Part shown: positions 51,278 through 60,993 of the stretch, piece after piece
Layout of the letters: each line of letters starts with the position of its first letter
Numbering within the stretch: position 1 is the first letter of the stretch
Origin: an uncultured Oscillospiraceae bacterium
GTDB taxonomy: Bacteria; Bacillota; Clostridia; Oscillospirales; Ruminococcaceae
Assembly (NCBI GenBank): GCA_947522735.1
Contig: CANNTZ010000002.1
Coordinates: forward strand, 30,348 to 94,347
Direction of reading: 5' to 3'
Length of the DNA stretch: 64,000 nucleotides
The notes under the pieces: model-generated
Database searches by the model: none
Seen by the model: only the letters and a program-made list of their open reading frames with translations
What the model was told of the DNA's origin: nothing
Program-made: the position numbers and the translations under genes

Positions 51278-52167
51278 AACGAGAGCTTTCCCCGCCAAGC
51301 GACGTCCACGCCGCGGATGAGACTGCGATGCGCGACGCCTATTGCCGTGCGCTCATTGCGCTTGTCGAACGCGGCGAGCGCATAATCGCCGTCGAGGCCA
51401 ACGTTATGGTGTCGATGGGCACGACTGCGTTTGTGCAGCGTTTTCCCCGGCGCTCGTTCAACTGCGGCATCCGGGAGGCCAACGCCGTATGCGTCGCCGC
51501 CGCGCCTACGATCAGGTTTTTCTCTCGGTCGGCTATCAGGGCGCCAACGTCAAGCTCATCGGCGGAGACGCAGGAGTTACAGCCGCATATAACGGCTGCA
51601 CCCACATGCCGTTCGAGGATATGGCGCCGATGCGCGCCGTCCCCGGCATGACAGTGCTCGCCCCCGCCGGCACCGTCGCGATAACCGCGCTTGTTCCGCT
51701 CGCCGCAGCCTTCCCGCACAGCGTCTATATGCGCTGCTCCCGCAAGAATATGCGGAGGATATATGCTCCGGAAGCGCGCTTCGGGCTTGGGCGCGCCAAC
51801 CTGCTGCGCGACGGTGCGGACGTGACCATCCTCTCAGCCGGGATATAGGACGCAGCCGGCATCCTTGCCGCAAGGGGTATCTGCGCGCGCGTCGCCGATA
51901 TGTTCTCCGTCGTGCCGCTTGACCGCGAATTTGTGCCGGAATCGGCCGAGCTCACCGGACCGCAGCGTTTGCGGAGGGCTCGGCGAAGCCGTCTGCCGCC
52001 TGCTCGCCGCCGAAGGGCCCGCTCCGGTCGAGCTTGTCGGCGTATACGACGCCTACGGCGAGACAGGCTCGCTCGAACAGCTCATTCCCCGGTTTCACCT
52101 TGCGCCGAAGGATATCGCGGCGGCGGCCATGAGAGCCGTCGAGCGTAAAAAAACACATAGACCCTGA
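51274..52167 (+). pseudogene. Transketolase C-terminal subunit, disrupted by three deletions
   Basis: Translation begins at ATG 51274 (overlap ATGA with the A subunit) and reads correctly to FNCGIREANAVCVAA. Near 51500 about 20 residues between that point and RAYDQVFLSVGYQGANV are missing and the frame changes. The new frame runs to DVTILSAGI and then a TAG at 51846-51848, where about six or seven residues are missing before DAAGILAARGICARVADMF. Near 51960 about nine more residues are lost and the frame changes again to VCGGLGEAVCRLLAAEG and GVYDAYGETGSLEQLIPRF. All remaining segments are very well conserved, so the damage is recent or is a sequencing or assembly fault. Transketolase activity from this pair is not expected. 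Confidence 0.85.
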
Positions 52168-52184
52168 TTATCAGGAGGTGCGTG

Positions 52185-54731
52185 ATGGACAGAAGAATAA
52201 CGGACGCATATGAGGGCAGAACCGGCGACGGATATATCCTGCCGTTTTTCTGGCAGCACGGCGAGGAGCACCGGCTGCTCGAGGAGGAGATAGACGCCAT
52301 ACAGCGCTGCGGCATAGGGGAATTTTGCGTGGAGAGCCGCATCCATCCGAAATTTTGCGAGGAAAAGTGGTGGGAGGATCTCGGCTTCATCCTCGGCGAG
52401 GCAAGGCGGCGCGGAATGCGCGTCTGGCTGCTGGACGACAAGCGTTTCCCGTCCGGCTACGCCAATAATTATATCGAGAGCCACCCGGAGCTGCGCGCGC
52501 GATTTCTTTGGTCCACCTATCGCGACTACGCCGGTCCACGGCGCGGCGCCGCGCTGCTGCCCACGCCCAAGGGCGACGGCCAGCGCTTCGTCTCCGTAAC
52601 GGCGTACCGGCGGGACGAGGGCTCCGGGCGAATCCGTGGCGACGGCGTGCCGCTGCTGCAACATTATCGCGACGGACTGATACGCTGGGATATCCCGGAC
52701 GGCCTGTGGCGGGTATATTACGTTGCGGACACCCACAATTCCGAAAGCTCCGGCAGGCTCAATTACGTCGATATGCTCTCGGCAAAATCCTGCCATGCCA
52801 TGATAGACGGCGTCTATCAGCCGCATTATGAGCATTTTTCAGAATATTTCGGCTCCGTTTTCGCCGGATTTTTCTCCGACGAGCCGGGCTTTGGCAATGA
52901 GAGCGGCTATTACGGCACGCTCGGGCGCGAAGGAACCATCCTGCCGTGGAGCGACGCGCTGTTGCCTGAGCTCTGCAAGCGCTCCGGCTTTTCGCAAGAG
53001 AGGCTGCTCGCGCTTCTTCCCGGCCTCTGGCACGACGTGGGTCATGCCGTTCACCTGCTGCGTTACGCCTATATGGACGCCGCCTCCGACGCGTATTCCC
53101 GCAGCTTCAGCCGACAGCTCGGCGATTGGTGCCGCGCGCACGGCGTCGAATATATCGGCCATGTAATCGAGGACAACAACGCCCATCAGCGCTTAGGATA
53201 CGGCGCGGGCCACTTTTTCCGCTCGATGGCCGGACAGGATATGGCGGGCTGTGATATAGTGCTGCACCAGATCGCGCCCGGACAGTACCGTCTGCCGCAT
53301 GCGGCCGCTATAGACGGCGGTGCGGATCCGAAATTCTTCAACGTCACCCTGCCCAAGCTCACCGCCTCCCTCGCCCACATCCAGCCGCTCAAAAAGGGGC
53401 GGGCGCTCTGCGAGATATTCGGCGCCTTCGGCTGGGCGGAGGGCGTCCCGACGATGAAATATTTGGCGGATCTGATGCTTGTCAGCGGCATAAACCGCTT
53501 TGTCCCTCACGCCTTCACTCCGAAAGAGAACGATCCCGACTGCCCGCCGCATTTTTACGCGCGCGGCCGCAATCCGCAATTTCCGGCGTTTGTGCTGCTC
53601 ATCGGCTATATGAAGCGCATGGCGCACATCCTGTCCGGCGGCGTGCATCAGCCGGACGTTGCTGTATACTACAACGCCGAGGCGGAGTGGTCCGGCGGGA
53701 AAAGTATGCTCCAGCAGGAGGTCTGCGACCTGTTGACGCGCAACCGGCTCGACTACGACCTGCTGCCGATGGACGCTCTCCTGCACGCTGCCGAGGTTGA
53801 TGAGGGAGTGCTGCGCGTTGGTTCCGAGCGCTACGGCGCGCTGCTCGTGCCATACAGCCAATATCTGCCTCTGCGGCTTATCGAGCGCCTTGGGGAGCTT
53901 TCGCGGAGCGGACTGGCGATCCTCTTTGCGGACACTATGCCCGATTCAGCCACCGACGGCACGCCGGTCGGCGAGACGCTCGCGCTCTGCGAGGCGCTTC
54001 CGCTCCTGCTAATCCCTGCGGCGCTGGAGGCGCGCGGAATGAGGAGCGTGAGCTTTTCCTCCTCCACTCCCGCGCTGCGCTTTTATCACCTTCGCCGCGA
54101 CTGCGACATTTATATGCTCTGGAACGAGGACACCGCGCAGGAGCTCGACTGCATCGCGCAGCTTCCCGGCGAGGGCCGCGCCGTGCTCTACGACGTCTGG
54201 CAAAACCGCCTCCTCCGGCCCCAGGAGGACGGCGGCGTCCGAATAAGGCTTGCGCCGGGAGAGGCTGTGGTCATCTTCTTCGACGGCGGCTCCGAGGAAT
54301 ATCCTCCCTTTGATTACCGTGACGCGCCGAGAGCCGAGCTTGAGGCCGAATGGCTGGTATCGCTCAGCGAGGACGGCCTTGGCTTTCGTGAATATTATCG
54401 CGGCGCCCCGCGCGATTTGGCGCCGGAGCTGCCCCGCTTCTGCGGCGTCGTCCGCTATGAAACGACGGTCGTATTCGATTTCGGAACGCTGCCCGGAGCG
54501 CTGGAGCTTGACGACGCCGGAGAAACGGCGTCGCTCACCGTCAACGGCTGTGACTGCGGCACGGCGGTGCGACAGCCGTACCGCTTTGACATATCCGGCT
54601 GCGTCAGACGTGGCGAAAACTCGATTGTGATCGATATCACCGCCAATCCGGGCTATCGCGAGCGGGATTTCTTCTCCAGCTTTCTGCCGCTCCCCCCAAC
54701 CGGGCTTTGTGGCAAGGTATATATTATATAG
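52185..54731 (+). CDS. GH106-like (alpha-L-rhamnosidase-type) glycoside hydrolase
   Basis: 848 residues from ATG 52185 with AGGAGG six bases upstream; no signal peptide. The first 450 residues form a catalytic barrel: GIGEFCVESRIHP, RGMRVWLLDDKRFPSGYA, GFFSDEPGFGNESG with paired acidic residues, and EYIGHVIEDNNAH. Later come a Rossmann-like region (VDEGVLRVGSERYGALLVPY) and a C-terminal galactose-binding-like beta sandwich (RYETTVVFDFGTLPG, LTVNGCDCGTAV). This arrangement is that of GH106 alpha-L-rhamnosidases and relatives; exact specificity is uncertain. It fits removal of a terminal rhamnose or similar sugar from the glycoside imported by the downstream transporter. Confidence 0.72.
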   Translation: MDRRITDAYEGRTGDGYILPFFWQHGEEHRLLEEEIDAIQRCGIGEFCVESRIHPKFCEEKWWEDLGFILGEARRRGMRVWLLDDKRFPSGYANNYIESHPELRARFLWSTYRDYAGPRRGAALLPTPKGDGQRFVSVTAYRRDEGSGRIRGDGVPLLQHYRDGLIRWDIPDGLWRVYYVADTHNSESSGRLNYVDMLSAKSCHAMIDGVYQPHYEHFSEYFGSVFAGFFSDEPGFGNESGYYGTLGREGTILPWSDALLPELCKRSGFSQERLLALLPGLWHDVGHAVHLLRYAYMDAASDAYSRSFSRQLGDWCRAHGVEYIGHVIEDNNAHQRLGYGAGHFFRSMAGQDMAGCDIVLHQIAPGQYRLPHAAAIDGGADPKFFNVTLPKLTASLAHIQPLKKGRALCEIFGAFGWAEGVPTMKYLADLMLVSGINRFVPHAFTPKENDPDCPPHFYARGRNPQFPAFVLLIGYMKRMAHILSGGVHQPDVAVYYNAEAEWSGGKSMLQQEVCDLLTRNRLDYDLLPMDALLHAAEVDEGVLRVGSERYGALLVPYSQYLPLRLIERLGELSRSGLAILFADTMPDSATDGTPVGETLALCEALPLLLIPAALEARGMRSVSFSSSTPALRFYHLRRDCDIYMLWNEDTAQELDCIAQLPGEGRAVLYDVWQNRLLRPQEDGGVRIRLAPGEAVVIFFDGGSEEYPPFDYRDAPRAELEAEWLVSLSEDGLGFREYYRGAPRDLAPELPRFCGVVRYETTVVFDFGTLPGALELDDAGETASLTVNGCDCGTAVRQPYRFDISGCVRRGENSIVIDITANPGYRERDFFSSFLPLPPTGLCGKVYII

Positions 54732-54760
54732 AGAAACGCCAATATGTTGGAGGTATTGAT

Positions 54761-56839
54761 ATGACCAGAGACGAAGCGCGAAAAAAAGCGTGCGCGCTTG
54801 TATCCGAAATGACACTGGATGAAAAAATCGGACAGCTCCGCTCCATTGCTCCGGCAATAGAACGGCTCGGCGTGCCGGAATACAACTGGTGGAGCGAGGC
54901 GCTGCACGGAGTGGCCCGCGCCGGTCAGGCGACGGTTTTTCCTCAGGCGATCGGACTTGCCGCCTCCTTCGACCCCCTGCTCGTCCACAGCGTAGCCGAC
55001 GCAATCTCCACCGAGGGACGCGCCAAATTCAACGCCTATTCCTCGCACGGCGACCGCGGCGGCTACAAGGGGCTGACCTTTTGGGCGCCGAACGTAAATA
55101 TCCTTCGCGACCCGCGCTGGGGACGCGGCCACGAGACCTACGGCGAGGATCCCTATCTCACCGCCGAAACCGGAAAGGCGTTCGTGTGCGGCATGCAGGG
55201 CGAGGGAGAGACGCTGAAAACCGCCGCCTGCGCGAAGCATTTTGCGGCGCACTCCGGCCCCGAGGGCGTTCGGCACAGCTTTGACGCAAGGGTGTCTCCC
55301 AAGGATCTCGAGGAGACCTACCTCCCCGCCTTTGAGGCTCTGGTGCGCGAGTCCGGCGTCGAGGCGGTCATGGGCGCTTATAACCGGCTGAACGGCGTGC
55401 CCTGCTGTGCAAATCCCCATCTTATCCAAGACATCCTGCGCAAAAAATGGGGCTTTGAAGGGCATTTTCTCTCCGACTGTCTTGCGCTGCTCAACATGGA
55501 CCGCTTTCACAAATACACCGCCGGCCCGACGGAATCCGCCGCAGCCGCAATCAACGCCGGCTGCGAGCTCAACTGCGGCGACGCATACCTGCATCTGCGC
55601 GAGGCCTGCGACGCCGGACTCGTCGAGGAAAAGACGATAACCGACGCCGCCGTCAGGCTGTTTACGACCCGCTATCTTCTCGGCCTTTTTGACGGCAGCG
55701 AGTACGACGGCATCCCGTATTCCGTCGTCGAGTGCAAGGAGCATCTGGCGCTCGCCGAAAGGGCGGCTGCCGAAAGCTTCGTGCTGCTCAAAAACAACGG
55801 GATTCTTCCGCTGAGCCGCAGAAAATATAAAACCGTCGGTGTCATAGGCCCCAACGCCTATCGCCGCGAACCGCTGCTCGGCAACTATCACGGCTCCGCC
55901 TCGGAATACGTCACCGTTCTCGACGGACTGCGCGAATATCTCGACGGCAGCGCCCGGCTGCTCTACTGCGACGGCTGCGAGCTGTTCCGTGAGATCAACG
56001 ACCCGCACCCCACGTCAGAGGCGATGATCGTTGCGGACAACAGCGATATCGTCATCCTCTGTCTCGGGCTGGACGAGACGCTCGAGGGCGAGGCCGGCGA
56101 CGCCGGAAACGCCTTTGCCTCCGGCGACAAAGCCGGGCTGAGCCTGCCGGAGCCGCAGCTCCGCCTGATGTGCGACATAGCCGCCTCCGGCAAGCCCGTC
56201 GTGCTGTGCATGCTTGCGGGAAGCGACATCGACCTGAGCTTTGCCGCCGAGCACTTTGACGCGATCCTCTGGGCGTGGTATCCCGGCGCGCAGGGCGGGC
56301 GGGCGCTTGCAAAGACGCTATACGGCGAATATTCGCTGTTTGGCAAGCTGCCCGTCACCTTCTATCGCTCCGTCGGCGACCTTCCGGATTTTGAAAGCTA
56401 TTCCATGGCAGGCCGCACCTATCGTTATATGCTGGCTCCGGCGCAGTATCCCTTCGGCTACGGACTGAATTACGGCGACGTGCACGTCACCGACGCCGCG
56501 CTCAGACAGGACGACGGCGTCTGCGTAAAAGCAACGCTCACAAACGCCGGAGTCGTCGATACGGACGAGGTCGTGCAGGCGTATATCCGTCACACCTCCT
56601 CCCCCCTTGCGCCGCCTAACCCGGCGCTGTGCGCGATGAAACGCGTCCGCCTCCGCGCAGGTGAGACCGTCGAGGTCGAGCTTCCCGTGTCCGGACGCGC
56701 CTTCACCGTCGTGGACAACGACGGCGTCCGCTTCACTCCGGGCGGCGAATATGCCCTCCATATCGGCTGCGGACAGCCGGACAGACGCACGGAGGAACTT
56801 ACCGGAAAGCGATCTATTGAGGTGATTTGCACAATTTGA
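54761..56839 (+). CDS. GH3 beta-glucosidase/beta-xylosidase
   Basis: 692 residues from ATG 54761, with GGAGG seven bases upstream. Domain order is GH3 N barrel (LDEKIGQLRSIAPAIERLG; NWWSEALHGVARAG; DPRWGRGHETYGEDP; CAKHFAAHSGPEGVRHSFD), the nucleophile region HFLSDCLALLNM, a GH3 C alpha/beta sandwich (VGVIGPNAYRREPLLGNYHG) and a fibronectin-III-like end (TLTNAGVVDTDEVVQAYIRH). Sequence around AKHFAAHSGPE is of the beta-xylosidase-type subgroup. Without a signal peptide it acts on imported oligosaccharides. Confidence 0.92.
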   Translation: MTRDEARKKACALVSEMTLDEKIGQLRSIAPAIERLGVPEYNWWSEALHGVARAGQATVFPQAIGLAASFDPLLVHSVADAISTEGRAKFNAYSSHGDRGGYKGLTFWAPNVNILRDPRWGRGHETYGEDPYLTAETGKAFVCGMQGEGETLKTAACAKHFAAHSGPEGVRHSFDARVSPKDLEETYLPAFEALVRESGVEAVMGAYNRLNGVPCCANPHLIQDILRKKWGFEGHFLSDCLALLNMDRFHKYTAGPTESAAAAINAGCELNCGDAYLHLREACDAGLVEEKTITDAAVRLFTTRYLLGLFDGSEYDGIPYSVVECKEHLALAERAAAESFVLLKNNGILPLSRRKYKTVGVIGPNAYRREPLLGNYHGSASEYVTVLDGLREYLDGSARLLYCDGCELFREINDPHPTSEAMIVADNSDIVILCLGLDETLEGEAGDAGNAFASGDKAGLSLPEPQLRLMCDIAASGKPVVLCMLAGSDIDLSFAAEHFDAILWAWYPGAQGGRALAKTLYGEYSLFGKLPVTFYRSVGDLPDFESYSMAGRTYRYMLAPAQYPFGYGLNYGDVHVTDAALRQDDGVCVKATLTNAGVVDTDEVVQAYIRHTSSPLAPPNPALCAMKRVRLRAGETVEVELPVSGRAFTVVDNDGVRFTPGGEYALHIGCGQPDRRTEELTGKRSIEVICTI

Positions 56840-56871
56840 AGCCAGCACATCTATCAATTTTAGCTAAAAGC

Positions 56872-56902
56872 CAATGGAGTTGCGTAACGCGCAACTCCAT
56901 TG
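56872..56902. repeat. Perfect hairpin between GH3 and the transporter genes
   Basis: CAATGGAGTTGCG and its exact complement CGCAACTCCATTG, 13-base arms, loop of five. No T run follows; it may stabilise transcript ends or weakly terminate. Confidence 0.6.
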
Positions 56903-56912
56903 CTTCAGGCGG

Positions 56913-56942
56913 TTGATTTCCTATAATTTTCAATGCTATACT
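56913..56942 (+). promoter_or_regulatory. Promoter candidate for the transporter operon
   Basis: TTGATT and TATACT with an 18-base spacer, 108 bases before the first permease. Confidence 0.5.
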
Positions 56943-57049
56943 ATTTTATGTAAGGGCAAAACGCAAAAATTGTAAAGCGATATCGTGTGTACGGATAACC
57001 ACTTTACACCTCAAGATCCATAAAACTCAAAAGATGGAGGTAATCGCCG

Positions 57050-58000
57050 ATGCGCTCGATCCAAAACAAGCTTTTCCGCAACGGCAGGCAAAAAAGACGC
57101 CTAAGCCGCGACGTGAGCGACAACATCCAATACTACCTGATGATGTCCTTCACTCTCATTCTGGCGTTCATCTTTTGCTATCTGCCGTTGTTCGGCCTTG
57201 TGATAGCCTTTCAGAATTACGGCGCGGGCAAGCCGTTTCTCGGGCCGGGCGTCGAATGGGTCGGACTGAAATGGTTCAAGCAGTTTGTATCGTCCTTTTA
57301 TTTCACGCGCATCATCCGCAACACCATCCGGCTGAGCCTGATGAGCCTGTGCATCGGTTTTCCGGTGCCGATAATCTTCTCTCTTTTCCTCAATGAGGCT
57401 CGCTCGGACGGCTTCAAAAAGACGGTGCAGACCATAAGCTATATGCCGCACTTTCTCTCCGCAGTCATTGTCGCCGGAATCGTCAAGAGCTTCCTTGACA
57501 ACGACGGCATTATCATCCAGCTTCTCGGCTACGTCGGCATCCATCTGACCGCAGTGAACACAAGTCAGGGCGCGTTTCCGTGGATATATCTCTTTACGTC
57601 GATCTGGATGGGCTTTGGCTGGAGCTCGATACTCTACCTCTCCACCATCGCCGGGATCGACCCGGGGCTTTACGAGGCGGCGGCGATTGACGGCGCGGGA
57701 CGGCTGAAGTGCATATGGTACATAACGCTCCCGTGCATGATGCCGCTCATCACCATCCAGCTCATCCTTGCCATCGGCGGCATACTCGGCGCGGATTCGG
57801 AGCTTATCCTACAGCTCTACAACCCTTCCGTCTACGAGACCGCAGACGTGCTTGGAACCTATATGTACCGCGAAACGCTGCTCAAGGCGGATTACAGCTA
57901 CGGCACCGCCAGCGGGCTGCTGCTTAGCATGATCGCCTTCGGCCTCACCTATATTGCAAACTCCGTCTGCCGCAGGCTGACCGACTGGTCGATGTGGTGA
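57050..58000 (+). CDS. Carbohydrate ABC transporter permease, LplB type
   Basis: 316-residue inner-membrane permease with about six transmembrane helices; the first begins after the basic N-terminus RQKRRLSRDVSD at about residue 27. The conserved cytoplasmic loop YEAAAIDGAGRLKCIWYITL, near residue 205, contacts the ATPase. GGAGG is nine bases before the ATG. It pairs with the next gene and the binding lipoprotein. No ATPase gene is nearby, so a shared MsmX-like ATPase is expected. Confidence 0.93.
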   Translation: MRSIQNKLFRNGRQKRRLSRDVSDNIQYYLMMSFTLILAFIFCYLPLFGLVIAFQNYGAGKPFLGPGVEWVGLKWFKQFVSSFYFTRIIRNTIRLSLMSLCIGFPVPIIFSLFLNEARSDGFKKTVQTISYMPHFLSAVIVAGIVKSFLDNDGIIIQLLGYVGIHLTAVNTSQGAFPWIYLFTSIWMGFGWSSILYLSTIAGIDPGLYEAAAIDGAGRLKCIWYITLPCMMPLITIQLILAIGGILGADSELILQLYNPSVYETADVLGTYMYRETLLKADYSYGTASGLLLSMIAFGLTYIANSVCRRLTDWSMW

Positions 58001-58036
58001 TGCGCCCGCTGAGTCAAGACGTAAGGAGGAATAGAA

Positions 58037-58966
58037 TTGGCTGCAAAAGCAATCGCTAAATCCAATAAAATAAAGAGCAACCGATGGAGCATGTTTGACA
58101 CCGTAGTCACCGTTGTAATGGTCATGGCGTCGCTCGTCTGTCTGTATCCGCTGCTGTTTGTCATCTCCTGCTCCGTCTCGGATACGAGCGCCGTGCTCGC
58201 CAACAAGGTGATTCTGTGGCCGGTCGGCTTTTCGGTTGAAATGTATAAGCTGATTCTGAAAGACCCCAGCTTCTGGATTGGCTTTCGCAATTCGACGTTT
58301 TACGTCGTCGTGAGCTGTCTGCTCACCCTTGTCAACACCGTTTCCGTCGCCTATCCGCTGACCCGCCCGAACCTCAAGGGACGTAAGCTTCTCACGCTTT
58401 ATCTGCTCATCACCATGTATTTTTCCGGCGGTATGATACCCTCCTTCATCGTCGTGTCCAAGCTTGGGCTCTACAACACCGTCTGGGCGCTGCTGCTCCC
58501 CTGCTACAGCGCGTACAACATCATCCTCTGCCGCACCTTCATGGCGTCGCTTGGCAACGAGCTTGTTGACTCCGCCTTCATCGACGGCGCGAACCAGTTC
58601 CAGACGCTCATCCGTATCGTGCTCCCGCTGTGCAAGCCGGTGCTCGCGGTCATCATGATCTACACCATCGTGGGCGTGTGGAACTCGTGGCTGGGCGCGC
58701 AGATCTATACCACCAAGCAGAACATTCAGCCGCTCCAGATCTACCTGCAACGCATCATCAACCAGACAAACCTGCTCAACATGAGCGGCGACCTGATGAA
58801 AAACCTGCCGATCGAGGTGCGGCAATACTACGCAAAGATGCAGCTTTCGGCAAAGCAGATACGCTACGCCGCCATCGTGCTCGTATCTCTGCCCATACTT
58901 ATGGTCTATCCGATGTTTCAAAAGCACTTCGCCAAGGGTGTAATGCTCGGCTCCCTGAAGGGATAA
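58037..58966 (+). CDS. Carbohydrate ABC transporter permease, LplC/YtcP type
   Basis: 309 residues, six transmembrane helices; TTG start at 58037 seven bases after GGAGG. The loop DSAFIDGANQFQTLIRIVLP contacts the ATPase subunit. It completes the membrane channel with the previous gene. The family imports complex or modified oligosaccharides, including uronate-containing ones, and is commonly found with large lipoprotein binding proteins as here. Confidence 0.93.
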   Translation: MAAKAIAKSNKIKSNRWSMFDTVVTVVMVMASLVCLYPLLFVISCSVSDTSAVLANKVILWPVGFSVEMYKLILKDPSFWIGFRNSTFYVVVSCLLTLVNTVSVAYPLTRPNLKGRKLLTLYLLITMYFSGGMIPSFIVVSKLGLYNTVWALLLPCYSAYNIILCRTFMASLGNELVDSAFIDGANQFQTLIRIVLPLCKPVLAVIMIYTIVGVWNSWLGAQIYTTKQNIQPLQIYLQRIINQTNLLNMSGDLMKNLPIEVRQYYAKMQLSAKQIRYAAIVLVSLPILMVYPMFQKHFAKGVMLGSLKG

Positions 58967-59081
58967 CGACGTTTTTAAAGCCGTCTCCGGTCTCGGCGCG
59001 GTAGATGCATATGCCGCCCGTACACCGCGCGCCGCTTTGAAATAAAACCTTTTTTAAAAAAACCGAAAGGAGATCAATCAA

Positions 59082-60818
59082 ATGAAAACCAAGCTTTTAG
59101 GCCTCATTTTGGCGGTCGTGATGGTAGCCGCACTGTTTTCCGGCTGCGCCGGCGGCGGAAATCAGAGTGGTCCGGATTCCTCCAAGGCCCCCGAAAGCTC
59201 AAAAAACGAAAGCAAGCCCGAAAACGACGACAGCAGCACCCCGCAGGAGCTTATCACCGTTAAGATTCTCTGCCAGTATTGGCCCGGCGATTTCAGCGTC
59301 CAAGCCAAATACGAGGACGGCGAGTACGCCTCCATACAACAGTTCCACGAGGATCTTTCCGAATACGGCGTGAAAATCGAGCCGGAATTTATAGCCAGCG
59401 ATTCCTTTGCCAACGTCGTAGCTACAAGAATGGTCACCGGCGACGACATGCCCGATCTCGTATCCTATCTGTGGACCGGAAACGGCGAGACCGACGTCAT
59501 GGGCTGGGCGCGCAACGGACTTATCCGCGACGTTGACGGCATGATCTCCGAATACGACACCGACGGCTCCATCAAGCAGTTCTATGACGAGTACGCCCCC
59601 GGGCTCTGGGAATCCTCTCACCTTGAGGACGGCAAGCTCTACTGGTTCACCTATCTTGGAAGCAACCTGTACGCCATCGACGAGAACACCCATGAGCTTG
59701 TCCGCAACGCGGGCTGCTACACCCTCTCGCTCCGCAAGGACTGGCTTGACAAGCTGGGCGTCGAGATGGGTGAAAACGACATCTACACCCCGGAAAAGCT
59801 GCACGAGGTTCTCAAGCTCATGCGCGACAACGACGCAAACGGCAACGGCGCGAACGATGAGCTGCTCGATATCGATATCTCCTCCTTCAACAACGGCATC
59901 GCTCAGGCATACGGTCTGACATATCAGCTCATATGCGGCTACCGTGAAAATGAGAAAAAGGTATTTTGCAACTTCTTTGACGAGGGCCTTGCCGACTATG
60001 TCAACTACATGAAGCAGCTCTACAACGAGGGCCTGATAGATTCCGGCTCCATCGACAATCAGGGCGGCTTCATGGAGCAGAACCGCTCCGCCGCGATGTA
60101 CAACATGTTCCAGTGGGAGTATGAGGCAAGCATGCCGGACGTCGAGGGCGTTCAGTACTACCCGATCTACCTTGACCTCACCGGCAACCTCGCCGACGGC
60201 GCCTACATCCGAGGCGGCTATTCCAAGGGCACCTCCTACGGTCAGTATTTCGTCCCCACCGCCAGTGACAACGTCGAGGGCGTAATGCGTCTGATGGACT
60301 ACATCTACACCCTCAGATACGGACGCCTGAGCCAGTTCGGCGTTGAGGGCAAGGGCTACACCATCGACGAGAACGGCCTTATCGTCAAGATTCAGTCCTC
60401 CTCCACCGTCGAGGACAGCCCGGAGCGCAGAGAACAGGATCCTCTCGGCTTCTTCCTCGTGGTTCCGGCCATTGGCGTTGAGTCCTCCGTCGGCGCGGCA
60501 ATCGACACCCAGCCGCTATATCTCCAGGAAAAAACGAGATGGGGCTGGAATTTCCGCGATAACACCGCGAAATACTTTGACTTTCTGCCCGAGATCACCG
60601 AGTACTCCATGCCCTCTCAGGCCGAGGCGGACACCATCGCCGAAAAGGGCACCGAGCTTGAGACCTACTGCAAGGAGCTGATTACCGATCTCATCCTTGG
60701 CAGAAAATCCCTCGACGACCTTTCCACCTATCAGGCTGAGCTTGAAAAGCTGGGTATCAACGATTATATCGCCGTTTTCCAGGCTCGCCTCGACCGCACC
60801 GTTGCCGCTGAAAAATAA
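59082..60818 (+). CDS. Extracellular solute-binding lipoprotein, LplA type
   Basis: 578-residue sugar-binding protein. Signal peptide MKTKLLGLILAVVMVAA followed by the lipobox LFSGC; Cys22 would be the lipid-modified first residue, leading into a serine/glutamate/proline linker (to about residue 55). The rest is a two-lobe binding protein: DMPDLVSYLWTGNGETD, YALRKDWLDKLGVE-like YTLSLRKDWLDKLGVEMG, DANGNGANDELLDIDIS and WNFRDNTAKYFDFL. The size and motifs match the LplA/YtcQ family of binding proteins. AAAGGAG precedes the ATG. It captures the glycoside that the enzymes upstream trim. Confidence 0.92.
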   Translation: MKTKLLGLILAVVMVAALFSGCAGGGNQSGPDSSKAPESSKNESKPENDDSSTPQELITVKILCQYWPGDFSVQAKYEDGEYASIQQFHEDLSEYGVKIEPEFIASDSFANVVATRMVTGDDMPDLVSYLWTGNGETDVMGWARNGLIRDVDGMISEYDTDGSIKQFYDEYAPGLWESSHLEDGKLYWFTYLGSNLYAIDENTHELVRNAGCYTLSLRKDWLDKLGVEMGENDIYTPEKLHEVLKLMRDNDANGNGANDELLDIDISSFNNGIAQAYGLTYQLICGYRENEKKVFCNFFDEGLADYVNYMKQLYNEGLIDSGSIDNQGGFMEQNRSAAMYNMFQWEYEASMPDVEGVQYYPIYLDLTGNLADGAYIRGGYSKGTSYGQYFVPTASDNVEGVMRLMDYIYTLRYGRLSQFGVEGKGYTIDENGLIVKIQSSSTVEDSPERREQDPLGFFLVVPAIGVESSVGAAIDTQPLYLQEKTRWGWNFRDNTAKYFDFLPEITEYSMPSQAEADTIAEKGTELETYCKELITDLILGRKSLDDLSTYQAELEKLGINDYIAVFQARLDRTVAAEK

Positions 60819-60847
60819 CATGACCGCAATTTCAGCCGGCCTTGCAC

Positions 60848-60885
60848 GGAGGGGTCTGCCCGGCCCCTCCCTCTGCTTCTCTTTC
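60848..60885 (+). terminator. Terminator after the binding-protein gene
   Basis: GGAGGGG / CCCCTCC stem with a C/T-rich tail rather than a pure T run. Confidence 0.5.
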
Positions 60886-60993
60886 CGTTCACGCTTCGTT
60901 AATAGCCGCAACATCAGAAGTTCACATTGTTTTGCTATATAATTCATTTTCGCGTGATACTACTTTATCATAAATGAAAGAGAGGTAATGACA

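Noticed and set aside
56966..57010. Possible second cre-like site near the transporter promoter (TGTAAAGCG)
   Set aside because: Only a half-site fits; the spacing does not match a palindrome like the one at 28232.
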